From assembly GCF_026151205.1 (NCBI RefSeq), contig NC_087080.1, positions 3,699,096 through 3,763,095 on the forward strand: 64,000 bases of DNA. Reading direction: 5' to 3'. The notes beneath the pieces are model-generated. The model did not search any database. It was not told the DNA's origin and saw nothing but the letters and a program-made list of their open reading frames with translations. Within the stretch, counting starts at the first letter, position 1. Each line of letters starts with the position of its first letter. Position numbers and translations under genes: made by a program. The DNA is from Bolinopsis microptera (taxonomy: Eukaryota > Ctenophora > Tentaculata > Lobata > Bolinopsidae). Positions 1 to 12,800 of the stretch are shown here, piece after piece.

Positions 1-115
1 AACTCAATATTTTAAAAATCACCCTTGGCCTTGCGGCTCCAAGTTCAAATCTAAACTGTCTATATTGAGAAAGTTCTTTCTCGCCCCTCTGTAGAAATAG
101 ATTATCAATAGACTT
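1..115 (-). mobile_element. Transposon 3'-end fragment (copy of 54.1-kb element)
   Basis: Read on the minus strand, this matches 54115-54210 closely (the words for 'LNLEPQGQG' and the preceding Arg-rich stretch). It is therefore another copy of the C-terminal end of the transposon protein annotated at 53345-54190. The rest of the element lies outside the window. Confidence 0.7.
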
Positions 116-299
116 GCAATCACTAGCAAGCTAGATAAAGCGTAGATTATCGGTCATATACCTCCAGACCAGTTATTTATTAAAATTACCTTCATAAATT
201 ATTTGTGATGATCGAGATTTTATTTGTTATTACTATATTATGTATCATTATGTTTTGATTTTATTTAACAAAGGACATGCAAATGAAAATAAAGACGTG

Positions 300-1060
300 T
301 GATTAATTAAATGTAAAAGCTATCCATTGACAAAACTTTGCATAGCCATGAGTCGCGCGCTACTTAACTGCAAGCGAAAGGGCTATGGTCATGGTTAGAG
401 CAGGATGATGATTTATCACTCTACACTCAACTGTCACGTGACTTTTTGAACCCGTTCTCTAGCGCAGCTGGTCCTGAACGACTATTCGAAACCCTAACCC
501 TCTAATCTGATCCCAACCCTTCACCTAACCATGTGCTTTCGCGCTGCACTGCGGGCGCGCTTGTTTCACCGTGAGGCGGACGCGCGCTACTTGCTACTGC
601 ACGCGCAGGGGCTCTGGATAGAGCAATCCCAACCCTTACACAATCCTTAACAAAAGCATGATATTCTGAAACCCTAACCCTTCACATAGCCATTTGTAGC
701 GCGATGCACTACTGGGTCGCGCCGCGCATCAAATAATTCTTCTCGCAACCACTTCGGTAGATCGGTGAGATGCACCACTGTGCCTCACCGAGCTGCGAAG
801 GATTGACATCGTGAATCAACATAGCCATGTGTATACGCGTACTGCGTGACGCGGTCGCGCGCTACTGCAAGCGAGAGGGCTTTGTATCACGTTGCGACCC
901 CCACGGTCGTTTCACTTTATCGTGCGCGGCGGGTCATACAACGTATGACAAAGAGGGCTCTGGTTAAAGCAACGTCCAAGTCAACAAGTCCAAATCGGCG
1001 CGCTCGCTAGGCTCGTTTTGGTAGGTTATAAATTTACATAAATCGTTTGATCCCGGTGCC
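300..1060. repeat. GC-rich dispersed repeat cluster
   Basis: This is a patchwork of GC-rich words (CGCGCGCTACTGCAAGCG, GCGGGTCATACAACGTATGA and others) in otherwise AT-rich DNA. Parts recur in inverse orientation at 18061-18190 (matching 400-530) and at 21130-22210. The short AACCCTAACCC words near 489 and 668 belong to the repeat and are not telomeric. No gene is visible; the pattern suits a non-autonomous, hairpin-forming element family. Confidence 0.6.
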
Positions 1061-1435
1061 GCGCAGTTTCAATCGGTTTATTAACAAAAAAGCCCAATAT
1101 CTTCATGTCAGATCATGTACAAAGTAATTTTAAACACTTGAGTGTTAAGGCATTACCTAAGCTTTTTAATTTTATTCCGCGCTTCATATGACAGATAATA
1201 CTTTTCTAAATTCAAATGGCGCGCACTGCTTTATTGTTTATTCTGCAAAATGCCATGTTGATGTGAAGTGCATGTAGTAGTGTGCACACGCTGCAACCCC
1301 TTTTCTGTCTGTCTGTTTAACGGGTGATACTCGCAAAATATCTGTTCCGTATATTATATATATATAATATGGACCGTCGACGAGTCCAACTCGGCGCGCG
1401 TCTTGGTAGGTTGTAAACCTACAACGCTAAAAGGG

Positions 1436-1665
1436 GATTGGGCGCAAACAGGGGGGCGTTTTTTTGGCGGGGGCGCCAACAGGCAACGTTGCGTGAGGGG
1501 CATTCAAAATTAAATTGCGGTCTCTTTGAACTGAGCGAATTCATGCATCGTTTTAACTACGAAAATGTTATTCGTGTTTTCGAATATAATCTAGGCGGGT
1601 TTATTGTTTATACAATTATATTTTTGCATTTCTGATTTCAACTGCGATAGTGAAGTCTGGCCGTA
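1436..1665 (+). repeat. Relic of hAT-type MITE plus dispersed repeat
   Basis: The words GGCGCCAACAGGCAACGTT at 1470-1490 are shared with the inner side of the right end of the MITE at 13970-14270. The following 1495-1660 segment recurs, inverted and diverged, at about 31500-31630. The short ORF here has no recognisable product. Confidence 0.45.
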
Positions 1666-2710
1666 GTCTTTATATAATCCTTGAAGGTGACTAGGGCCGG
1701 GTGTTGATCGTACAGTGTGGTTATACTTATATATGCAAATATTTAACTTTGATCAATTATGGTTATACCATATAAGTATATAACCAATATGTTGGTTTCA
1801 AACGTATATTAATATAAGGTGTAGGTTTAATCAAAACAGTTCACTGGCATCATGTGCTATCATTGCCGATTATTTTACACTTACAAGGCCTACCTAGATT
1901 GATCTTATGCTCACAAACCCAACCAAAATATATATATCAGGGAATATTTTCGACGATAATATCTGCAATCTGATATCGTATTTCTGAAATTCTTCAGTCC
2001 CGACTTATTCCATTTTTAGATCTCGATCATTTTTTGTTCTCTAGAATTCTCTAAGTTCAGCTTTAATCCATGGACATTTAAAAGTTTTGTGAGTGTGTTG
2101 AGCACAGTAAGAATTCAAAAAATTTGTGAAGTATTCTTTAAATTTAAATTGTTCTAGAATTAAGCGAGAGCCCACCAATACAATCCCAAATAGGAATAAA
2201 TTATTATTGGATTATTCAATAATCCAAGTGCAATTGGAATATTGCTATTTTTTCATTTTAGGCCTTTTAGTTTATCCCTGAATCTCTCCATCTACTGAAG
2301 ATTCTCAATTATGAAACTTTCAGTTCCATTTGCAGCTAATGTTATATTAATGGTTTCAATTTATTTCCAATTATTTGACCCATATTTTTTAGTCGAACAA
2401 TTTTTTAAAAATAACGATATCAATCTCCTTTTTAAATTGAAAGTAATTCTATACGGGCCTATCATTGGTTATATGAGATGGGACTTCTCCATGAATTATA
2501 ATATCAACTTACCTTAACCTCATTACTGATACAATATTTATCATACACGGGCAAAGTGGTAAGCAAATCGAATTAAACCCTTCTTATCTTATGACTTTTA
2601 AAAGCTTATTTCCAAACCTCTTGCGTTTGCTTCTACTAACTACTTCTAGTTTTACATTTACGCTGCCCTTGTCAATTTGTTCACTGATTTCTACCGGAAA
2701 TATTGTTAAA
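1666..2710. other. AT-rich sequence without recognisable gene
   Basis: No convincing coding exon was found. The N-terminal exon(s) expected for the MPDU1-like gene (about 35-40 residues before residue 1 of the exon at 2719) should lie here or further upstream, but I could not identify them. An ORF at 2311-2517 has only weak resemblance to the expected segment. Confidence 0.4.
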
Positions 2711-2718
2711 TTCAAGGT

Positions 2719-3532
2719 ATGATGGAGGTGGATGGAATGACGATTCTAGGCTATGTTTTGGCCGTGATGGGCTCAGTGGCGTTTATACCACAGATTCAGA
2801 CTATATTGAAATCTAAAAGTGGGGAGGGCTTGGATCTTGTCATGTTCTCTATAGCTGACTTCGTGACGGCTCTTGTGACTTCTCTTTGTATTAAATCAGG
2901 TATTTTAATCTACTGAAGACGATGAACAAATGTTTTTTAAAGCCTCTATTACTGAATCGTATTAATTATTTGTTTCAAGAACCCCTCCAGAATGTTTATG
3001 AATTTACGTTACTAATATCACTGCGTCTAAATTATCTGGACCAATACATTAATTTCTCGATCACTCCAAATATCTTACAAACTATTCCATCTCAGGACTA
3101 GACATCAGCAACTGGGCGGAAGTGATAGTAACGAACATCCAAGTGTTCACAATCCACGCTCTAGCCCGCTACTACCTAAACCAACCGAAACAGCTGTCCC
3201 TCCTTTTCGGAGCAAAGCTTCTGTACATCGCCGTCCTAACAGTAGCACCCCTCTCCTGGATTAAGATTGTGATGAACTGCCTGCTACCAGTGGTGCTATT
3301 TGAACGAGGAGGTGCTGTGTACAAGCACTACAAGAATAAGTCAACAGGGCAGCTGTCTGGGGCTACTCTTTTTCTGCAGTGGGCTCAGATCTCCGGCAGG
3401 ATCTTCACATCGGTCATGTCAGGGGCTGAAACTGATTTCATTGCTCCAATGGTGCTGCAATGCTTCTTTGGGACCATTATTCTCGGACAGTGGTTGTTGT
3501 ACAGATCAGCGAAAGATGAAAAGACAGAGTAA
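2719..3532 (+). CDS. MPDU1: MPDU1-like PQ-loop membrane protein
   Basis: Two exons are clear: 2719-2899 (donor GTATTT) and 3096-3532 (acceptor CTCAG), joined in phase 1 at a Gly codon; together about 205 residues. The first exon has the PQ-loop motif FIPQIQ followed by the conserved KSxEGLDL stretch. The second has the C-terminal signature STGQLSGATLFLQWAQ, then GRIFTS and a final hydrophobic helix ending LLYRSAK, matching the C-terminal half of vertebrate MPDU1 (247 aa). MPDU1 is an ER multi-pass protein needed for use of dolichol-phosphate mannose and glucose in N-glycan and GPI synthesis. The protein is about 40 residues short at the N terminus; an AG at 2715-2716 could be an acceptor, so an upstream exon is likely and Met at 2719 may not be the true start. 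Convergent with the glycosidase gene, 325 bp apart. Confidence 0.85.
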
Positions 3533-3857
3533 GGCCAAGTTGGGGACTTTTATTTAATGTGAAACTTGGTGAAAATTGGGTTGATACAATTTACAAAATT
3601 GAGACGATTCATGTTTTTCTCACAGTATATTTATAAGTTATTATTGTAAAACATAAAACTCGAAAAAGATACAAAACTAAAAAACGTGCAAACTAAGTGT
3701 TAATCTTCTTTATAAAATTGTTCAGAAGTCAAAACAGAACGGGCCGGGAAATATAAATTAGCTTAACGTGCACAAAAAACGTGCACCCATTCTACTGAAA
3801 ACAACATCATAAAAAAGCTCGTCTGAACTCTGATATCAGTTTTCTGCGCCTACATTA

Positions 3858-6800
3858 TTAAAACTGTGACTTGATAGGGGTAACTTTGAACATCTTGCAA
3901 GATCCACTGGGAGGCAGTGTTGCGGTTATCCCATCTGTGTAGACTCCCAGATCCCTGAAATTAGTTTTGAATGTTACACGTAAATCTGTTTTTTATTACT
4001 CACTGAACATATCGAAATATCTTTCGAAAATGGAATGACTGATCGGGATTTCAATAGTTCTTGTAAAATTGTTAGTGTGATATTTCTCATCAAAGAATAC
4101 CGATCCTGCACTGTGAAAGACAGAGAATGTTAAAGAACTCACAAGTGTGTGAAGAGATCCCTAACATGAGCGGTCTTGGTTTTTATCAGGAGTTGTTTGA
4201 AGGTAGCAGTGTAAGGTTTGGGTAGACCGCTGCTGTCTCGTCGGTACATTACAACCGCGTAGCTTCCGTCAGCTAGTTCACGGCTCTGTAACATTAGTTA
4301 TTGATTCGAGAACTGGAAAAAGTTGTCGGTGTTTTAGAGCAGAGATTTTACATCATATCGGCCATTCGAGAACCAATTGCTTGGTTTCAATGTGTTAATA
4401 CACTATACAATATTGAATATACTGTGAAGATAAGGTTAGATATTCTTACCCAGTATTCGTGTTTCTTCTTTGCATCCTGATACACCCGTACACCTTGTTT
4501 TCCCATCGGATCCTGAAAGATAAAACGTACACATAGTATCGGGATGCATTGATGTATAACATTAAAATGTATATACAATCAGCTGTATGGCTGTATTGAA
4601 TCCACACAAGTTATTTCATGCAGCAAGGAGTAAGGACGTGAGCCAGTTAATTAATTCTGTGGTATAGTTCGATCGATTCGATCGATCGAATCGAACGCAC
4701 GCGCGGTCATTATAGACCACATGGCATGTATCAATTTATCGTTTGGTGATCGCGCGCGCGGTAAAACGACTTGAGTCACATGATGGTTGCCAATTCAACA
4801 CCTAAATGTGTTCCTACTGTTACGACAAAGGTCACCAGAGTCAAATTACGGCGATAAAGAACTCGGGACCTAAGACTTGAGGTAGCGAAACGTAAGATAA
4901 TTTCTACACCGGTGCAAGCAGTGCAGAATAATAATCTAATCTACAAACCTGTCGTGAAGGACATAAATTCGATTTTAAAATGTGAATGTGGATAGAATTA
5001 TTGATAAACTTTAAGCACAAACGGAGTTATAGAAACCTGATCTACGGCGATAACTTCCTGGTTCATGAGAATATCTTTCTGCCACTGCCGCAAGGTTCTC
5101 AAATCGTTGCTCATGTAGAGGGGCGCCGCCATCATAGCCCACATCGCCATCTGAACACAAATAGAATATACAGAAGGGGAAATGAGGATAAAACTAACAT
5201 CGTCCTTAACTATAACGGCCTTATTACTTAATTACAGTAAACAAATTAATTACAGTAAAAGAATATGAAGATGAAAACAAACTGTTCGACCGTCTTTATT
5301 CAGATATATTTTGACACAGTTAATGCGATTGTAGGGCCAAGTCAGCACTGAAATACCCGCTCACAGAGTTACTGAAATACCCGCTCACAGAGTTACTGAA
5401 ATACCCGCTCACAGAGCAGCTGAGTCAGTAATGAAATACCCGAAATAGCTGAGTACCTGAGTTTCACTCTGTTCAAAAGACAAGCCGTAATCTCCGATGA
5501 TTAGCATGTCGGGGTCGTTCCAGTTTCCTGGTCCAGCATACGAAGCAAGGTTACCGGCATTGTCACCAAACCTGAGGTAATTCACTGTGTGCTTTTTAAA
5601 TCTCTGTGCTAAATCATCAAATTGAAAATTGAAATAATCTCCATTCATTAAAATTGATAGTTTGAACGCGCACATCATTTTTATATCTATAAATTATTCA
5701 AGAAGTGTGAGATAATTTCATGAATGAATATAATAAATTTAATAATAAATTGATTTATCTATCCAGACCAAGTATATGTATGTTATTATATTACATAAGT
5801 TAAGCCATGCATCATGATTCATGCTATCTCAATTATCACTCAATTACCACTCAATTACCACTCAATTACCACTCAATTACCACTCAATTATCACTCAATT
5901 ATCACTCAATTATCACTCAATTACCACTCAATAATACGTTCAACACTGGCCCAGGAGTCTTGTACATCCTCCGTGTTCCTCCACAGGTTACAGGTTTCTG
6001 CAATCTCAGCGTATGGTATCTTGTCAGTTTCACGATACTCATAGAGCGGCCATTCGCACGAGTAGAGAACGGGGCGCCCGGTCGCATTCAGCGCAGCGCC
6101 AACAGCGGGGAACCCTGAAATATGCATCATGCAGTGGCGCAGTACTCATAGTTACCAGTTTATGATGTTTTGTACGGAGTTCCAGGAGTCCTGAATGTCA
6201 GCGTAGTTCCTCCATAAGTTGCAGTTTTCAGCGATATCACCGTACGGTACGTTGGGTTTGTCGTGAAGGTAAGCGGGCCAGCTGCAGCTGTACAGGATAG
6301 GACGCCCAGTATCGTTCAGCGCTTTAGTGACCGCTGGGTAACCTGCCGCAGACAAAACAGCTTGTGTTACAAATTACAGCATGCTACAATCAACAGTTTA
6401 CACTGGACATTTAACTTGGGATCTATTTGAACTAAGTCCAAAAGGGTATGTACTATGTTGGGTGTTTAGCTTATTATTTTTAAGCTATATCTTAATTTCA
6501 ACATGAACTTTAGAATCAATCACTTGACTATAACCATGGACTATAGACCATTGTCCATTAAACATATTAATATTACATATGTATGTATGTATGTATATAA
6601 TAAATATATCGACTGTAAACATTGACAACAAAGCCTCACATGAAACTGCCCACAATACACCACACGACACGACGGTTCATCAGATTATTGGCATATCACA
6701 TGATACCTTTCCAATTATATGGATCAAAGACCATTGATAACGAGAACTAAGTGAACTGTAACCAGTCATAAAATGAGAACCTAATTAGCAGGATTTAGTA

Positions 6801-9800
6801 AATTAGCTTCCGCATTAGATACTGGAAAATTCAGATCATGAATTCAAAGGCACAGTAGTTTAATCACATGACCTACAATTCGTCACATTATTCACATATC
6901 ACAGATATTTTCCAATTAAATGGATCAAAGACTATTGATCAATAAGTGAACCATAGCCAGTCATAAAATGAGAACTTCATCAGCATTATGAAGACGATAA
7001 GCTTCAACATCAAATATCAAATACTGGAATATCCTGATAATTATTTTGAACAGATAAACGTACCTGTTGAAAACTCTGAAGCGTTGCAATAACAACCATC
7101 TAGTTTCAGAGAATCAATCCCCCAACTAGCAAACAAGTTAACGTCGTCCTCTATGTGATCCTGGGACGGAGATTAGTTAATTGTTTAGTAATTTGTCAAA
7201 GGATTCGATATTTTGACGTGTGTTTTTTAAGATATTCATACTTTTACATCAATTGTAATACATTGGTTTGGTAAATAATTGATACTGTAATTTGTTGTTA
7301 AACACCGAACAGCGCACCGTTAAGTGAAATTTAATAATCGATATACTACATTCTCTGCCGCTTTAGCAATTGAAATGGTCAGGAGGAACACATTCGCAAA
7401 TTTGACATGGTATTATAAAACCATAATAATCGATATGGATCACCTCCCGCCGCCATAACCAAACTGTAAAAGTAAAACGCAATTTTTAGGCTAGTTCTGA
7501 ATCAGCAAATAATATCATAATACCAATTTGAATACAGTCATCATAAACTACATATTATACAAATAAAGGGGGCGAAACCAGTTGCTGTAAACAAAAGTTA
7601 TCAACATTCATTACTCAAACTATATATTACAGATAGATAAATTTAGCTAAAGTTATGATCGCTATTCTGTACAACTAAATAAATATCACTTAAAATAAAC
7701 TTCTTCTAAATAAATATCAAGATTTTTACACTTCCTGCTAAACTAATACCCAGCCAGCAAAATAATAATACGCAGTTTCCTATGAAGCCTCAAGCATATG
7801 ACGTCATGAAATTACATAGCTATATCATCGTCATCATCCTCCAAGTCTAGATTCTTGTTGATGGCCCAGGTACAGAACTCATCAAACAAGATCGTACCCC
7901 CACCGTTAGTATCAATCTTCCTAAACTCTCCCTCGACATCAGCTATCGGCCCAACCCACACCTCAATCATGCTCTGAGATTTCTTGAATTCTTCTACACT
8001 GATTCTGCGATCACCATCCTCGTCTGTACGACAGAAAGCCACCCAGTATTCAAAGTACTGGCGCAGGGAGAGCAGGAAGAACTTGAACTCTCGTAGCTCA
8101 ATGAACTCATCCCCGGAGTCCTTGTTCGATTTGGTGCTGTTTTTAGCGATCTGGAACGCTCTCATAATGGCCGGTTTAGCGTTGAAAATCTGGTCCACTT
8201 TTAGGATGTCCCTGACAGCTTTGTCGACCTCAGCAAGGGAGAGGATGCCGTTTCCGTTGTCGAAATCTTGAAACATCTTCTTGCGCCGTGCTTTGGAGGC
8301 GGGGTCGCTTCCAGTGGGGAGTTTGGCGTTGATTGCCGTCCAGTCAATTTCGGAAGACATAATATTTAACCTGTTAGAGTTTATGTTCAAATCTCATTTT
8401 AAATCGTAACAATTACACAAATAATGCACAGATAAAACATGAAAACAACTACGTGAATCAGAGACAACGTATACGTGTGGTGGGTGCAGATTCGCACTAT
8501 TGACCTAATACTGCACTTTATCGCATCACCATAAAAACAAAAGCGTTTCCAGTAAATCAAAGCAACCAATAACTACATACTAACTGCTACTAAATTAAGA
8601 ATCTTAGCTCAACAAACTTAGAACAATCATAGTCAACATAGAAATACAGTTTCAGTAACTCAGGAAATGAACTGTCTACCAGATCAATGGCGGATCTCAT
8701 GACAAAGGAGAGAGCACACGGATGACACGAATGACAAAACAAAGAGGACACGGCAGGATCATGCCATATAACATCATATCCAGGAGAATCTCACAGTGCT
8801 TCGGACTCAGACAAAAGGCAGAAGGGTGGGAACAAAGATCATTACCAAGGTGGACTTTACAGGTAGCCGAGGACAAGGCTAACGAATTCCGACTCCGAGT
8901 AGAATCAGTAGCAGGATTACAGCTTACATATGAACGTTGGCAAGAGCAAGGTTGTGCACTGAATATGGAGGATCGATCTTGCGACTCCGGTACAAAGTGG
9001 ATAGGAATACAGTTATACTAGAGCCTTGGTGATTTCAACATTTCGTGGGATTTCTCACGTGCTACTTCCTCCTGTTAACAGAACCATTAACAAGTCACGT
9101 GGTTTAGTTGCAGTGTTTAAAGTGAGAGCCACCATTTTGTAGGCCCAGATAGATCTAAATACTAGTGGCCGGGTGGCGAGGTGTTTCTTCCGACACGTGA
9201 GAGAAAATAACCAATGAGCTCCTAGCATTGAACCAGTCGAAACACAAAATCATCGTCACGTGTTAAAACAGGTATGACTCACCTCCCCAGTCCTCACTAG
9301 TATAGGTACTGAGTATAGGTACTAAGTATAGGTACTAAGTATAGGTACTAAGTATAGGTACTAAGTATAGGTACTGAGTATAGGTACTGAGTATAGGTAC
9401 TAAGTATAGGTACTAAGTATAGGTACTGAGTATAGGTACTAAGTATAATAGGTACTAAGTATAGGTACTAAGTATAGGTACTAAGTATAGGTACTAAGTA
9501 TAGGTACTAAGTATAGGTACTAAGTATAGGTACTAAGTATAGGTACTAAGTATAGGTACTGAGTATAGGTACTGAGTATAGGTACTAAGTATAGGTACTA
9601 AGTATAGGTACTAAGTATAGGTACTAAGTATAGGTACTGAGTATAGGTACTGAGTATAGATACTAAGTATAGGTACTAAGTATAGGTATTAAGTATAGGT
9701 ACTAAGTATAGGTACTAAGTATAGGTACTGAGTATAGGTACTGAGTATAGATACTAAGTATAGGTATTAAGTATAGGTATTAAGTATAGGTACTAAGTAT

Positions 9801-12800
9801 GGGTACTGAGTAAAGGTACTAAGCTAAATAGCCTAGATTACCTAAAATGTGGCTTTTGTTCATTAGTTGAATGTGCGAGGGGGTGGATGAAAGATCTTAT
9901 TTTGCTCTCACTCTTTTGAGCAATAAGAGAGATTGGTTATTAACAATAAAATAAATAACAATTTAAGCAACAGTAACACTAAGTATTCGTAGCAACAGTT
10001 GCGTAGCACCAGCCCAACAGTTGAAGATACAACAAAGGAGTACAAGTCTTGAAACTGCAAAATACGGGGAGACAATAAAGATAATATTAAATAAATTCGC
10101 ATTTGAATAAATGTCAAATAATGTTATGGTGAGGATAGTTGGTCACAATTGTTGATTATACCATTTACAGTGATTCAAAGTGAGTTATTCCTATTGACTT
10201 TGCTGCGTTACGCGTACGCTATCCTCATTGGATGATACTAAAAGTTTGCAAATGGTTGGTGCACACTTACATACTACAAGAGCTTAAAAAATTGAAGATA
10301 GCTAATAGTATTGTCTAATAATCTTTAGTCATCACCTCTAATTTAAAATAAATCAATAAACTCGAGATGCAATGAGTACATTTTAAAAAATGGATGGCTT
10401 ATATTAAAGTATCTAAATATCTAAATAGACAATCTTCTAAATTAGAAATGTTTCCGATAAACAACTCTTCAGCATTATATTTGTATTACTTTATTCAGAA
10501 AACTGACAGTTTTAGCGATATAAACACTTAAAATTAACGAATATCGACAGTAGTCTAACCGTAAGAGCCCTCAGTCACATGTAAATGTACTCGATACTAA
10601 AAAATGTGCATGAATTTTGAAAATCAATTTTCAGCAGAGTAACAAGTGATATTATATAATGAACGAATGGTATGTTGTGTTGGAGGATTGTCAATAGAGT
10701 TCCACAGATTATGACCGCAAGTTAGAGCTCCTGTGAACTAGGGAGGAAGATAAAGTGTAAGCTAACTAATTAAAGATATGCTAGCTAACCAGTGACAGAT
10801 TTGTTAATTTCCCAGATGATATCAGAGAGGGCAAACTGCAATACCAACAAGTCTATAAATACTCTCCAATATGCTCCGGGCTCTGAATCTAACAAGTCCC
10901 AAACACTCAAAAAGATCCAACAGCCATAAGACAAAGCGTAATTGAGGTTGCTCTCACTGCTACTGCAAATGGTCTAATACACTTGCACTGTACCATTATG
11001 TGTCAGAATGCGGGGTGCTTTAACAAAGTGAGAAGTGGTACAATAACTTGGAAGTGGGCTGGTAGAAGCTGCCAATAGGATATTGGAATTGTACCACGTG
11101 TGCAAGTAGAATTGTACCACGTGTGCAAGTAGAATTGTACCACGTGTGCAAGTAGAATTGTACCACGTGTGCAAGTAGAATTGTACCACGTGTGCAAGTA
11201 GAATTGTACCACGTGTACAAGTAGAATTGTACCACGTGTGCAAGTAGAATTGTACCACGCGTGCAAGTAGAATTGTACCACGTGTGCAAGTAGAATTGTA
11301 CCACGTGTGCAAGTAGAATTGTACCACGTGTGCAAGTAGAATTGTACCACGTGTGCAAGTAGAATTGTACCACGTGTGCAAGTAGAATTGTACCACGTGT
11401 GCAAGTAGAATTGTACCACGTGTGCAAGTAGAATTGTACCACGTGACGAGGTAAATCGCGGTATATTTTCAAGTAATGGTAATTTGGTTATTATCGGGGT
11501 GAAACAGTACGGGCAGACTACAAGGAAGCATTTTTCATCAATTTAGTAATTTCCAAGTAATCCACTTAGTCCAATCCGTTGACAATTACCACAATTTAGA
11601 ATTTTGTAAAAGTGTGGTAATACCATGTTCTACGAATTTGTAATAGCCTATCTAAAGATAATTTTTCAGGTCAATCAAGTATACAAGAAGTGATTTCATG
11701 TTTGTCATAGCAAGAAATTACAGTAAGTTCCAACCTTAGTACCAGGGTAGCCACCGCAAGTCTTGGTTCCGTAGTCCTCGTATATTCCTATCTTCAGTCC
11801 CATGCTATGTATTGCATCAGCTAGCGCCTGGTGTTACATCATTATACATTGACTATTGTAGGGACATAAACATTTATATCCTGTGTGGCTATGATAAATT
11901 AATACTGAGAATAAATAATGGCAATATTCCAGGAATAAATGCATCAGAAAGTGCAATGAACGACATTTAAAAAAACATGTCAAGGTTTCAAAGTTTGCAT
12001 TATACTAACAGGTATTCCCTCGGGGAAAAGTTCAGGGTTAGATACAAGCTTTCCATCTGCTCCCCTGTCCCTCAACATCCAACAATCATCAATATTAATG
12101 TACTCGTAGCCAACATCTGCATATCCCTCGTATTTCATTAACTTTGCTGAGAATAAATATATTAACTACGCTACTACAGTCACAAACTTCAGTTTATCAA
12201 CCAAATGTCGGTATAATGGTGAAACGTGATTTTAAACTTAAAGACAGCTATTGATAAGTTATATCATAATAACATGAAGCCAGGGAGAGAACATTGTCCT
12301 CCCCCTCTCCCCCTCTCCGGGCCTCTCCCTCGCAGCACTCACCCATTTCCAGGAACAAGTCCGCACTAATGCAGTTGTAGGGATCATTCTTACAATCTGT
12401 GTTACATCTGTACCTCTCCCAATTCAACCTGAAACAACAAATATTATAACAACTATGAACAGAAAGGGATGATTGTTTAATAGTTTAAAACTCTGTTAAT
12501 TATCTTGTTTTACCAGCAATTGAAATATATTTTATCGCAATCCTGCACATTGAGGCCATGTAAAAATAATTACAATACTAGTTTCTTGGTTTATCAGAGG
12601 TTATTTTGGGACAGGTTTACGAATTTATCGAAAATCCCGTTACCTAAACAAATGAAATGAAAAATGTTGAGGGATCTGGCAAACTCCTGGTAAATAGGAT
12701 ATTTTATCTGTTATCAATAAACTTATTATTAATTAATTATCAATAAACTTACCATCCCATTGGAGGTGTCCTGGCCAATCCATTGTCAAGTGCAGTGGAT

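Noticed and set aside
489-540. Telomere-like AACCCTAACCC words
   Set aside because: Only two or three units, interrupted, and also present inverted near 18080 as part of a dispersed repeat.
2311-2517. Possible N-terminal exon of the MPDU1-like gene
   Set aside because: Similarity to the expected N-terminal segment is too weak and the splice phase could not be confirmed.
8722-9021. 99-codon ORF in the glycosidase intron
   Set aside because: No recognisable family, no splice partner and composition like the surrounding intron.
11095-11445. CRISPR-like array of evenly spaced repeats
   Set aside because: Units are contiguous with no unique spacers and the context is eukaryotic: an ordinary minisatellite.
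10974-11472. Three overlapping minus-strand ORFs of 138-150 codons with a 23-residue periodic protein
   Set aside because: They arise because a stop-free 23-bp unit keeps all three frames open. The repeat explains them fully and there is no signal of selection.
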